Source: Actinomycetes bacterium
GTDB lineage: Bacteria > Actinomycetota > Acidimicrobiia > Acidimicrobiales > RAAP-2
Length of the DNA stretch: 63,828 bases
NCBI GenBank assembly: GCA_021793515.1
Contig: JAJYSP010000015.1
Span: 1 to 63,828, forward strand
Reading direction: 5' to 3'
The notes under the pieces were generated by a model. That model saw nothing but the letters and a program-made list of their open reading frames with translations, did not search any database and had not been told where the DNA came from. Both the position numbers and the translations under genes were made by a program. Every line of letters begins with the position of its first letter. Positions within the stretch are counted from its first letter, which is position 1. This document shows positions 18,449-27,463 of this stretch, piece by piece.

Positions 18449-19618
18449 CTAAGCGGCACCGACCGCGACGTGGGGCATGCAGAGGTCGTCGTACTCAGCG
18501 ATGATGATCGGACCCGCGTCTTCGCCGCACGCCGGGCACGAGGGGTCACGACGAACCTTGAACGTGCGGAAACTCTCGTCCATCGAGTCATAGGTGAGTA
18601 GCCGACCGACTAAGGGCTCTCCGAGTTCGAGCAACAACTTGATCGTCTCGATCGCCTGAATCGAACCGATGATGCCGGGCAACACACCAAGCACGCCCGC
18701 CTCTGCGCAGCTCGGAGCGAGCTCGGCCGGCGGCGGCTCGGGGATCATGCACCGATAGCAGGGGCCGACGTAGGGGTGGAAGATCGTGACCTGACCCTCG
18801 AAGCGGAAGATCGAGCCGTGCACCACCGGGATTCTCTTCACGAGCGCCGCGTCATTGACGAGGTAGCGCGTGGGGAAGTTGTCGGTCCCGTCCACGATGA
18901 CGTCGTACCCGTCGATGATGTCGAGCACGTTGTCGGCGCCCAGGCGCACGTCGTAGGTCCTCACGTTCAAATCAGGATTGATCGCGGTGAGCGTCTGCTT
19001 GGCGCTGTCGACCTTGCGCATGCCAATGCGGTCCATGTTGTGCAGCACCTGTCGCTGCAGGTTGGACGCGTCCACGACGTCCATGTCGATGATGCCGATG
19101 GTGCCCACGCCCGCGGCCGCGAGGTAAAGCGCCGCCGGTGATCCCAGACCGCCGGCGCCGAGCAAGAGCACCTTGGAGTCAAGGAGTCGCAGCTGACCCT
19201 CGTCACCGACTTCGGGCAGCAGGAGATGGCGCTGGTAGCGGTTGCGCTGGTCCGGATTGAGCGTACGCGGGGTCGTCCACGTGAGACCCTCGTCCTTCCA
19301 CTTGTTGAACCCGCCGATCACCGACACGACGTCGGTGTAGCCAAGGTCCTGGAGGGTCTTGGCGGCGAACGCCGAACGGACGCCGCCGGCACAGTACACG
19401 GCGATCGGCGCGTGTTTGTCGGTCAGTCGTGATTCGACGGAGAACTCGAGGTTCCCACGGGGGATGTGCACCGCACCGGGCACGGCCCCCTGCTCGTGTT
19501 CGTCGGGCTCGCGAACGTCGAGAATTCGGTAGTAGTCCAGTCGAGCAGCGACGTCGCTCGGTTCAACCTCACGAATCGCCTGCTTGGCCGCGTTGAGTAA
19601 CTCGCGTGGTGTTGGCAA
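18449..19618 (-). CDS. Rhodanese-ThiF adenylyltransferase/sulfurtransferase (MoeZ-like, domains in reverse order)
   Basis: The protein activates a ubiquitin-like sulfur carrier (MoaD/ThiS/CysO type) by adenylation and may transfer sulfur to it. From the N-terminus: a rhodanese domain (ILDVREPDEHEQ, active loop CAGGVRS, about 1-105), then a ThiF/E1 domain (RNRYQRHLLLPEVG, GAGGLGSPAALYLAAAGVG, NLQRQVLHN, CYRCMIPEPPP, zinc CPAC). MoeZ and MOCS3 have these domains in the opposite order. The start is TTG 19618, six bases after AAAGGAG; an in-frame extension upstream would lie antisense in the nitroreductase gene and is rejected. 389 residues. Confidence 0.88.
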   Translation of the reverse strand: MPTPRELLNAAKQAIREVEPSDVAARLDYYRILDVREPDEHEQGAVPGAVHIPRGNLEFSVESRLTDKHAPIAVYCAGGVRSAFAAKTLQDLGYTDVVSVIGGFNKWKDEGLTWTTPRTLNPDQRNRYQRHLLLPEVGDEGQLRLLDSKVLLLGAGGLGSPAALYLAAAGVGTIGIIDMDVVDASNLQRQVLHNMDRIGMRKVDSAKQTLTAINPDLNVRTYDVRLGADNVLDIIDGYDVIVDGTDNFPTRYLVNDAALVKRIPVVHGSIFRFEGQVTIFHPYVGPCYRCMIPEPPPAELAPSCAEAGVLGVLPGIIGSIQAIETIKLLLELGEPLVGRLLTYDSMDESFRTFKVRRDPSCPACGEDAGPIIIAEYDDLCMPHVAVGAA

Positions 19619-19694
19619 GGGTCGCTCCTTTGTTTGGCGAAATCCTACCGGTCCAGTCGAGATTCCCGGCACCGCGCGTGCTAGACCTCCGACC

Positions 19695-20309
19695 ATGGAC
19701 CTCGCGACACTCCTCGCTCGACGGCGGATGGTCCGCTCCTTTGACGCGACGCCCGTCGACCCGCAGTGGCTCGACGATACTTGCGCGACCGCGTTGTGGG
19801 CGCCGACCGCGGGAAACAGTGCTGGCGTACGCATGCACACCATCAGCGCGAATCTGGTGGGCGCGTACTTCGAACGGGCGACCGACCCGCAGTGGCGTCG
19901 CGACTCGCCGCGCGCGCCCGGCCTCTTGCGCGCCGGTGCCGTGGTGCTAGTCACCTCGCGACCAGAGGACTACCTCGAGCGATACAGCGAGGCCGACAAG
20001 CGGTCCTCGGGTCTGTCGACGATGGCGGCGTGGCCGATCCCGTACTGGCACACCGACGCCGCGATGGCCACGATGGCGCTACTACTGCTACTGGAAGAGG
20101 GCGGGTGGTCAGCGACCCTCTGGGGCAATTTCCGACGAGACGCCGAGGTCCTCGACTGGGTCGGGGCACCCGAGGAGTCGCTGTTCGCCTCGGTGTTGAT
20201 CGGACGGCCCGACGGCCACGACCACCGCTCGCGCTCCCTCGACCGGATTGTCCCCGCGCGAAGCGCCCGCGTGCGGCGCGTCGAGGTCAGTCCCGAGCGA
20301 GCCCCGTGA
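19695..20309 (+). CDS. Nitroreductase-family flavoprotein
   Basis: A 204-residue nitroreductase-like protein: the N-terminal LLARRRMVRSFD binds FMN phosphate in the family, followed by APTAGNSAGVRMH and a C-terminal GNFRRD/VLIGRPDG segment. It would reduce an unknown substrate with NAD(P)H. The ATG 19695 is chosen because family similarity begins exactly there. It is divergent from the rhodanese-ThiF gene (76 bp), and its last 23 bases overlap the convergent pepA gene. Confidence 0.82.
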   Translation: MDLATLLARRRMVRSFDATPVDPQWLDDTCATALWAPTAGNSAGVRMHTISANLVGAYFERATDPQWRRDSPRAPGLLRAGAVVLVTSRPEDYLERYSEADKRSSGLSTMAAWPIPYWHTDAAMATMALLLLLEEGGWSATLWGNFRRDAEVLDWVGAPEESLFASVLIGRPDGHDHRSRSLDRIVPARSARVRRVEVSPERAP

Positions 20310-21774
20310 CTAAGTCGACGATCGTGCGCAGGCCAAAGGCCGTGCCGCCCTTGTTGACGTAGCCGCGAACGGCGTCGGAACGGCCAGGTCCGGCGATGTC
20401 GAAGTGGACCCACGGCCGCCCGGCCGTGAAGCGCTGCAGGAACAGGGCCGCAACCACCGAGCCGGCGACGCCGGTTTTGCCTATGTTCTTCAGATCGGCC
20501 ACGTCTGACTCCAACTGCCCGGCGTAGGACTGGGTGAGCGGCATGCGCCACACCTGTTCGCCGCTGCGCGCGCCCGCCGCCATCACCGCGGCCGCGAGGT
20601 CATCACTCGTTGCGTAGACCGCAGCGACCTCGTCGCCGAGGGCGACCCGTTGGGCACCGGTGAGTGTTGCGATGTCGACAATCACATCTGGTTGGGCCTC
20701 GGCCGCGAGACTGAGCGCGTCGGCGAGGATCAGTCGACCCTCGGCGTCGGTGTTGAGCACCTCAACGGTGAGGCCGTTTCGAATGGCCAGGACGTCGCCG
20801 GGCTTGATCGCCTTGTCCCCCGTGAGGTTCTCGGTCATCGGGGCGATGGCGGTGATACGTACCCGGACCCCCAGTTCACTGAGCACGTCGAGTGCCGCGA
20901 GGACGATGGCGGCGCCGGACATGTCGGTCTTTTGTCCCATCATGGACTCCGCGGGCTTGAGCGAGAGGCCACCGGAGTCGAACGTGACGCCCTTGCCCAC
21001 GAGGGCGACGTGGGTGAGCGGGGCACCGGGCTCGGGGTCATAGGACGCGTAGACGAGCCTCGTTGGCTGGGCCGAGCCCTGACCGACCCCGAGCAGTCCG
21101 CCGAGCCCCTCGGCGCGGATCCGTGATTCGGTCCACGCCTCCACGGCGACTCGAGGACGGTGTTCAAGCCGTTCGATGACGCGACCAGCGAGCTCACGCG
21201 GTGGCAGGTCACCCGCCGGGGTGTTGATGAGCCGCCTCGCCCAATTGACCGCGCCGGCGATGAGCGACCCGCGACGCGCACCCTCGGCGACGGCGTCGTG
21301 CGTAGCGACCGAGGGCAGCGGCGTCGCCAGCACCGCCAGATCGAAGGGTCGATCAGCTTCGTCCTTGTAGTCAAAGGACGCGAGGACCGCCCCTTCGGCG
21401 ACGGCCTGGGCGACGACGCCGGCGTCGGGTGATCCATCGACCGCCAGCAGGAAACCGATCGCGTCCTGGCCCGCGAGACGCACCCCCGCGGCCGCGCACG
21501 ACCGGTAGCCCTCGGCGTCACCGACGCCTACGGACACCACAACGAGGGTTGGACCCTCGAACGTCCGCACCACGGCGTTCGTCCCCGCCGTGCTGGTCAG
21601 ACCATGACGACGGCACCACGCCTCGTCGAGCTGTTCGACGAGTTCGACGCCACCGATCGTGGTCGGGATCGCGGCGTCGAGTGTCGCGGCACCATCGCGG
21701 ACGATAACGGGCACGATGACCGTCGGTCTGTTCAGGGCGTCAGCGGTGGCAACAACGTGGACGATACGGGGCAT
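20287..21774 (-). CDS. pepA: Leucyl aminopeptidase (M17)
   Basis: PepA is a hexameric cytoplasmic aminopeptidase with two metal ions. The 495-residue protein has the metal/active-site motifs VGKGVTFDSGGLSLKP, the Lys/Asp region around MSGAAIVLAAL, and the M17 signature NTDAEGRLILADAL, with HFDIAGPG near the end. The ATG follows a strong GAGGAGG ribosome site inside the end of the adenosyltransferase gene, nine bases downstream of its stop, so the two form an operon. Confidence 0.96.
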   Translation of the reverse strand: MPRIVHVVATADALNRPTVIVPVIVRDGAATLDAAIPTTIGGVELVEQLDEAWCRRHGLTSTAGTNAVVRTFEGPTLVVVSVGVGDAEGYRSCAAAGVRLAGQDAIGFLLAVDGSPDAGVVAQAVAEGAVLASFDYKDEADRPFDLAVLATPLPSVATHDAVAEGARRGSLIAGAVNWARRLINTPAGDLPPRELAGRVIERLEHRPRVAVEAWTESRIRAEGLGGLLGVGQGSAQPTRLVYASYDPEPGAPLTHVALVGKGVTFDSGGLSLKPAESMMGQKTDMSGAAIVLAALDVLSELGVRVRITAIAPMTENLTGDKAIKPGDVLAIRNGLTVEVLNTDAEGRLILADALSLAAEAQPDVIVDIATLTGAQRVALGDEVAAVYATSDDLAAAVMAAGARSGEQVWRMPLTQSYAGQLESDVADLKNIGKTGVAGSVVAALFLQRFTAGRPWVHFDIAGPGRSDAVRGYVNKGGTAFGLRTIVDLVTGLARD

Positions 21775-21783
21775 GGCTCCTCC

Positions 21784-22323
21784 TCAGTGCGACCGCGCCG
21801 TGCGGTGACTCGGTCCCTCGGCCCATCGGGCCATGGTCCACACGAGGTCGCTCAAGCGGTTCAGGTAGGCGACGATGTGACTCTCAGCGAGGGCGTAATC
21901 GACAGCGGTGCGCTCGGCCCGGCGCACGACGGTCCGGGCGACGTCGAGGGCGGCCGACACTTGGTTCTCACCCGGGACCACGAACTCGCTCGGCATCGTG
22001 GTCTCGGCCGAGAGCTCGTCGATCGTGGTCTCGAGTCGCGTCACCATGGTGGCGCTCACCATGGACTTGTCCGCTACGAGCTTGTGTCGGTTCTCGGGCA
22101 ACGTTGCCACCTCGGCCATGAGGACCCACAGGTCCCGTTCGAGGGAAACCAGCAGCTCATTGAGTCGACCACCCGGCTCGCTCAAGGACCTCGCCCAGCC
22201 GAGTGCGGCCTGCGCTTCGTCGACCGCACCGTTGAGTTCAATCTGGTGAGAACTCTTGGCCACGCGACCGCCGAAATACAGTCCGGTGGTCCCGTCATCG
22301 CCACCTCGGGTGTAAATCTTCAC
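21784..22323 (-). CDS. Cob(I)alamin adenosyltransferase (PduO type)
   Basis: It transfers adenosyl from ATP to cob(I)alamin, giving coenzyme B12 for enzymes such as the methylmalonyl-CoA mutase at 16216. The start is GTG 22323, which begins the conserved KIYTRGGDDGTTGLYFGG ATP-binding N-terminus; a longer frame upstream has no family similarity and would overlap metH. The C-terminal RTVVRRAERT motif is the PduO-type active-site signature. 179 residues, the normal length. It lies 47 bp from the divergent metH and directly upstream of pepA. Confidence 0.94.
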   Translation of the reverse strand: MKIYTRGGDDGTTGLYFGGRVAKSSHQIELNGAVDEAQAALGWARSLSEPGGRLNELLVSLERDLWVLMAEVATLPENRHKLVADKSMVSATMVTRLETTIDELSAETTMPSEFVVPGENQVSAALDVARTVVRRAERTAVDYALAESHIVAYLNRLSDLVWTMARWAEGPSHRTARSH

Positions 22324-22370
22324 GATTTCAGCGTAGTGAACGAATGGGTCACCGGTAGCCTTGCGACTGC

Positions 22371-25300
22371 ATGGACTCAATCATCCCCTACGCCAAGCCC
22401 GCCGCCGATGACCCGTACCTGACTGCCCTGGCCGAACGGGTCCTGATCTTCGACGGGGCGACGGGAACGAACCTCCAGCTGCAGAACCTGTCCGCGGACG
22501 ATTTCGGCGGTGAGGCCTTCGAGGGCTGCAACGAGCTCCTCACAATCACGAAGCCCCAGGCCATCGAGCGGCTCCACCGCTCGTTCCTCGACGTTGGCGT
22601 GGACGTGATCGAGACCGACTCGTTCGGTTCCTTCTCCACCGTTCTCACTGAATACGGCATCGCCGACCGCGCCCACGAGCTCGCCATCGCCTCGGCAACG
22701 ATCGCGCGTCGCACGGCTGACAGCTACGCCAGCCCCGGCTCGCCGCGGTTCGTCGCCGGTTCGATCGGTCCGGGGACGAAGTTCCCGACCCTCGGCCAGA
22801 TCCGCTACGACGACCTGGTCGCCAGTTACGAGGAGCTCGCCTACGGCCTGCTCGAGGGCGGCGTCGACCTACTGCTCGTCGAGACGATGTTCGACCTGCT
22901 CGCCGGCAAGGCCGCCATTGCCGCGTGCCACCGCGCCATGGCCCGACACGGCAGAATCGTCCCGATCCAAGCCCAGGTGACCATCGAACTGACCGGCCGC
23001 ATGCTCCCGGGTACCGAGATCGGCGCGGCGATCACGGCCCTCACGCCGCTCGGCATCGACGTGATCGGCATCAACTGCGCGACGGGGCCGGTCGAGATGT
23101 ACGAGCCGCTTCGCCAACTCGCCGAGTCGGCGCCGCTACCCGTCTCGTGCCTGCCAAACGCTGGCCTGCCGAGCGTGGTCGACGGTGCGATGCACTACGA
23201 CCTCACACCCGAGGCTCTCGCCGAGCACCACGCACGCTTTGTCACCGAGTACGGGATCAACGTCGTAGGCGGTTGCTGCGGCACGACACCCGAGCACCTC
23301 GCACACGTCGTCGAGGCCATCCGCCCGCTGGAACGTCACCGGCGTGAACCGGTGATGGAGCCGGGCGTGGCATCCATCTACTCGACCACGCCCTACCAAC
23401 AGGATCGATCGGTTCTGCTCGTCGGTGAACGGACCAACGCCAACGGATCCAAGAAGTTCCGCGAGGCCATGCTGGCGGGCGACTGGGAGACCTGTGTGAC
23501 CATCGGACGGGACCAGATCCGCGAGGGCGCACACATTCTTGACGTCTGCGTCGATTACACCGGCGCCGACGGCGTTCGCGACATGGCCGAGGTCATGAGC
23601 CGCCTCGCCACCCAGTCGTCGGTCCCCATCATGGTGGACACCACCGAGACCCCGGTCGCGCGCGAGGCGCTGACCTGGCTCGGCGGTAAGGCGATTCTCA
23701 ACTCGGTCAATCTCGAAGAGGGCGACGGTCCCGGCACCAGACTGGACGGTTTCCTCAGCCTCGCCGCGGAGTTCGGCGCAGCGGTCGTGGCAACCTGCAT
23801 CGACCAAGAGGGTCAGGCCCGCACGGCCGACTGGAAGGTGCGCGCCGCTTCGGCCATCACCGACCTCGCGGTGTCTCGCTACGGTCTCGACGCGCGTGAC
23901 ATCTTCATCGATCCCCTCGCGCTACCCCTGTCGACCGGCATGGCCGAATCCCGCCGCGACGGCATCGAGACCATTGAGGCGATCCGGCGGATCAAGGCCG
24001 AGCTGCCGGGTGTTCGCACGATCCTCGGTCTCTCGAATGTCTCGTTCGGGCTCAACCCGGCCGCCCGCCAGGTGCTCAACAGCGTGTTCCTCCACGAGTG
24101 CGCCCAGGTCGGTCTTGACGCCGCAATCGTGCACGCGTCCAAGATCCTGCCCCTGGCGCGCATCGACGACGACGCTCGCCAGATCTGCCTGGATCTCATC
24201 TACGACCGACGTCGCGAGGACTACGACCCGCTCACCGCCCTGCTCGAGATCTTCGACGGCTCCAAGTCGACGGGCTCGACGCAGAGTCCCCTCGACGAGA
24301 TGGCACTCAACGATCGCCTTCGTCGGCGCATCGTCGACGGTGCGCGCGCGGGCTTGGAAGCCGACCTCGACCAAGCGCTCACCGAGGGTCAGTCGCCCCT
24401 CGCCATCGTCAACGACATCCTCCTTGATGGGATGCGAGAGGTCGGCGAACTCTTCGCGACCGGTGAGATGCAGCTCCCCTTCGTCTTGCAGAGCGCCGAG
24501 ACGATGAAGGCCGCGGTGTCGCACCTCGAACCCCACATGGAGAAGAGCGACCAGGGCGGTCGCGGACGGGTCGTGCTCGCCACGGTCAAAGGTGACGTTC
24601 ACGACATCGGTAAGAACCTCGTCGACATCATCCTCACGAACAACGGGTACGAGGTCATCAACCTCGGTATCAAGGTCGGGATCAACGAGATGCTTCAGGC
24701 GATCGACGAACACCACGCCGACGCGCTCGGGATGAGTGGGCTCCTCGTGAAGTCGACGCTCATCATGCGCGAGAACCTCGAACTGATGAACGAACGCGGA
24801 ATGGCGAACGTGCCGGTCCTGCTCGGCGGTGCGGCGTTGACGCGCACGTACGTGGAACGAGACCTGCGTGGCGTCTACCAGGGTCGGGTCTTCTACGGCA
24901 AAGACGCCTTCGAGGGACTACGCGTACTCGACCGACTCGGCGAGATGCGCAAAAACAACGAGGAGGACGACGCCTTCGGCCGAGAGCTCTCCACGCGCAA
25001 GGTCCACCGCCGCATCCCGACCGATGGCCCCACGACACGCACGGATCTACCCGCACGCAGCCTGTCGGTCCCCCTCGACAACCCGCTGTTCCCACCACCG
25101 TTCCTCGGGAATCGCGTGGCCAAGGGGATGTCGATCGACGAGATCAGCGAGTACCTCAACCTCACCGCCCTGTTCCGTAACCAATGGGGCTTTCGCCCCG
25201 AGAACGACGAGGGGGACGCGGCCTTCAAGGAACGCATCCGCGCGACGTTGCGCGAGCAACTGGCCATCGTCAAACGCGACGACCTGCTCGTCCCCCAGGT

Positions 25301-25871
25301 CGTCTGGGGCCACTTCCCGGCCGCGGCCGACGGCAACGACCTGGTCATCTTCACCGATGACACCCGGACGACCGAGGCGACGCGCTTCAACTTCCCGCGC
25401 CAGGACCACGACCCCTACCTCTGCATCGCCGACTTCTTCCGACCCGTGGACAGCCCCGAACACGACTACGCGAGCTTCATGCTGGTCACGATGGGGCCGC
25501 GGGTCTCCGAACGCACACAGTCATTGTTCAGCGAGAATCGCTACACCGAGTACCTGCTGTTGCACGGGCTCGGCGTCGAGATGGCCGAGGCCCTAGCCGA
25601 GCTCTGGCACCGTCGCATCCGCGAGGAGTTGGGCTTCGCCGACGAGGACGGCCCAAGTCTGGCTGGTCTGTTCCGCCAGCAGTACCGCGGTGGGCGATAC
25701 TCGTGGGGCTATCCGGCGTGCCCGGACCTCACCGAGAACGCGAAGGTCGCCCAGCTGCTCGGCGCCGAGCGCATCGGCGTCGAGGTCTCCGAGGGCTACC
25801 AACTCCACCCCGAGCAGACCACCGACGCCATCATCTGCCACCACCCGTCGGCGAAATACTTCATCGCGTAA
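22371..25871 (+). CDS. metH: Cobalamin-dependent methionine synthase
   Basis: MetH methylates homocysteine from methyltetrahydrofolate through methylcobalamin. All four modules are present in 1166 residues: the homocysteine module (FDGATGTNLQ; zinc ligands Cys236 in GINC and Cys302/Cys303 in GGCCGT), the folate module (from about 345, VGERTNANGSKKF), the cobalamin module with His744 in DVHDIGKN as lower ligand, and the reactivation domain with RYSWGYPACPD near 1110. It is about 60 residues shorter than E. coli MetH, as usual in actinobacteria. No cobalamin riboswitch fits the 47-bp leader. Confidence 0.97.
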   Translation: MDSIIPYAKPAADDPYLTALAERVLIFDGATGTNLQLQNLSADDFGGEAFEGCNELLTITKPQAIERLHRSFLDVGVDVIETDSFGSFSTVLTEYGIADRAHELAIASATIARRTADSYASPGSPRFVAGSIGPGTKFPTLGQIRYDDLVASYEELAYGLLEGGVDLLLVETMFDLLAGKAAIAACHRAMARHGRIVPIQAQVTIELTGRMLPGTEIGAAITALTPLGIDVIGINCATGPVEMYEPLRQLAESAPLPVSCLPNAGLPSVVDGAMHYDLTPEALAEHHARFVTEYGINVVGGCCGTTPEHLAHVVEAIRPLERHRREPVMEPGVASIYSTTPYQQDRSVLLVGERTNANGSKKFREAMLAGDWETCVTIGRDQIREGAHILDVCVDYTGADGVRDMAEVMSRLATQSSVPIMVDTTETPVAREALTWLGGKAILNSVNLEEGDGPGTRLDGFLSLAAEFGAAVVATCIDQEGQARTADWKVRAASAITDLAVSRYGLDARDIFIDPLALPLSTGMAESRRDGIETIEAIRRIKAELPGVRTILGLSNVSFGLNPAARQVLNSVFLHECAQVGLDAAIVHASKILPLARIDDDARQICLDLIYDRRREDYDPLTALLEIFDGSKSTGSTQSPLDEMALNDRLRRRIVDGARAGLEADLDQALTEGQSPLAIVNDILLDGMREVGELFATGEMQLPFVLQSAETMKAAVSHLEPHMEKSDQGGRGRVVLATVKGDVHDIGKNLVDIILTNNGYEVINLGIKVGINEMLQAIDEHHADALGMSGLLVKSTLIMRENLELMNERGMANVPVLLGGAALTRTYVERDLRGVYQGRVFYGKDAFEGLRVLDRLGEMRKNNEEDDAFGRELSTRKVHRRIPTDGPTTRTDLPARSLSVPLDNPLFPPPFLGNRVAKGMSIDEISEYLNLTALFRNQWGFRPENDEGDAAFKERIRATLREQLAIVKRDDLLVPQVVWGHFPAAADGNDLVIFTDDTRTTEATRFNFPRQDHDPYLCIADFFRPVDSPEHDYASFMLVTMGPRVSERTQSLFSENRYTEYLLLHGLGVEMAEALAELWHRRIREELGFADEDGPSLAGLFRQQYRGGRYSWGYPACPDLTENAKVAQLLGAERIGVEVSEGYQLHPEQTTDAIICHHPSAKYFIA

Positions 25872-25914
25872 AGGCCGCCATTTTGGCGCCGCGTGCGTCA
25901 CCTAAACTTCCATC

Positions 25915-27450
25915 GTGGCGTCCGTTCCCTCCCGGCGAGACGTCCTTCGGGGCGTTGGCGCGTTCGTTGGCGCATTCGCGACCGTATCAACCCTTGATCT
26001 CACGGCGAGCGGAGCCTCGATACTCCCTGGTGACTTGACCGCGCAGTGGGTCCGGCGCGAGAACGTGCGGCCCGGTGACGGCTCGTGGTTACGTGGCGTC
26101 GCGGCCACCGCGGGCGACCTCGAGGGCTACGCCAGCGCGACCAGCATCAACCTGGGCCAACCGATCACCTTCTTCGTGAGCACCACGTCACCCACCTACT
26201 CGATCAAGGTCTACCGGATGGGCTACTACCAAGGGCTCGGAGCCCGGCTCATCGAGACCCGGCTCGACCTCACCGGCCACGCGAGGCCCATGCCGACACC
26301 GGACCAGTACGGCACCGTCGACTGCCGGTGGCCGGCCTCGTTCCGCGTCGTCGCCGACGAGCGCTACGCGCCGGGTCAGTACCTCGTGCGATTGGAGAAC
26401 ACCGAGCACCAGTTCCGCTTCGTGCCGTTCCTCGTGCGAGACGATTCGTCGCGGGCCGCCTTCGTGTACATGAGTTCGGTCACCACGTGGCAGGCCTACA
26501 ACACCTGGGGTGGTTTCAGCCTCTACCGCCAAGCCACGCCGGTGGGCAGTGTGACGGTCAGTGACGCCAACCGCGCCGTGCGGGTCTCCTTCAACCGACC
26601 CTACGACCGGGCCTTCGCCAACGGCGCGGCCGATTTCGTCGGGAACGAGTTTCCCCTCCTGTTCCTCGCCGAGCAGCTGGGACTCGACCTCACCTACTGG
26701 ACCGACATCGACCTGCACGAGCGCGGGGCCAGCCTCACGCGGCACCGGGCGTTGCTCTCGCTCGGCCACGACGAGTACTACTCGCCCGCCATGCGCGCGG
26801 CCGTCGTTAACGGGGTCGACCACGGTGTCAACGTAGCGTTCTTTGGCGCGAACTTCTGCTACCGCAAGATCCGCTTCGAGCCGAGTGTGAACGGCGCCGA
26901 CCGGTTGATGATCAACTACCGTTCCACCGCCGACCCGATCACCGCCACCAACCCGTCACTGGCGACCGTGAACTGGAGCCAGTATCCCTCAGACACCCCC
27001 GAGAGCACGTTCACCGGCTCGATCTACGGTGGTGTCGACGGTACCGGGTCACTATCGGTCGTGGACGCCAGTACCTGGTTCTGGCGCGGCACGGGTGTGC
27101 GCAACGGCTCGGTGCTCGCCGGCGCGCTCGGGGGCGAGTTCAACCACTACAACCCTGCCGTGACGAATCCAGCCAACGTGCAGATCCTTGGACACTCCAA
27201 CGTCGGTGGTGGCATCAGTGACGTCACCTACGTCGCCGAACCCGGACAGGGCGGCGTCTTCGCGAGCGGAACCGGGCACTGGGTGTTCGACCTGTCCGAC
27301 GCGCCGCGACTGGGCAATTTCTGGGTGCCGGCGGCTATACCCGGGGTCACCAACGTGATCCGTCGCGCGACGATCAACCTCCTCGCCCGATTCGGCGCCG
27401 CCCCCGCGGGCACGACGACGCCGTCGGTCGCCAACACGAATCAGTATTAA
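25915..27450 (+). CDS. Tat-exported N,N-dimethylformamidase beta-subunit-like protein
   Basis: The 511-residue protein begins with a Tat signal (SRRDVLRGVGAFVGAF, cleavage probably after about 35), so it is exported folded. The mature part resembles the large (beta) subunit of N,N-dimethylformamidase: an N-terminal beta-sandwich (ITFFVSTTSPTYSIKVYRMGYY) and a glutamine-amidotransferase-like part (AFVYMSSVTTWQAYN, SLGHDEYYSPAMR, WFWRGTG). The real enzyme is a cytoplasmic iron hydrolase with a small alpha subunit, absent here, so substrate and activity are open. GTG start. It follows metH by 43 bp and converges on the lipoate operon. Confidence 0.72.
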   Translation: MASVPSRRDVLRGVGAFVGAFATVSTLDLTASGASILPGDLTAQWVRRENVRPGDGSWLRGVAATAGDLEGYASATSINLGQPITFFVSTTSPTYSIKVYRMGYYQGLGARLIETRLDLTGHARPMPTPDQYGTVDCRWPASFRVVADERYAPGQYLVRLENTEHQFRFVPFLVRDDSSRAAFVYMSSVTTWQAYNTWGGFSLYRQATPVGSVTVSDANRAVRVSFNRPYDRAFANGAADFVGNEFPLLFLAEQLGLDLTYWTDIDLHERGASLTRHRALLSLGHDEYYSPAMRAAVVNGVDHGVNVAFFGANFCYRKIRFEPSVNGADRLMINYRSTADPITATNPSLATVNWSQYPSDTPESTFTGSIYGGVDGTGSLSVVDASTWFWRGTGVRNGSVLAGALGGEFNHYNPAVTNPANVQILGHSNVGGGISDVTYVAEPGQGGVFASGTGHWVFDLSDAPRLGNFWVPAAIPGVTNVIRRATINLLARFGAAPAGTTTPSVANTNQY

Positions 27451-27463
27451 CCGCGATTGAGTG

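Noticed and set aside
18449-19954. A 501-residue version of the rhodanese-ThiF protein
   Set aside because: The extra N-terminal part is antisense to the nitroreductase gene; a TTG behind AAAGGAG gives a start right at the domain.
22324-22370. Cobalamin riboswitch before metH or the adenosyltransferase gene
   Set aside because: Only 47 bp separate the divergent genes, too short for the element; no B12-box seen.
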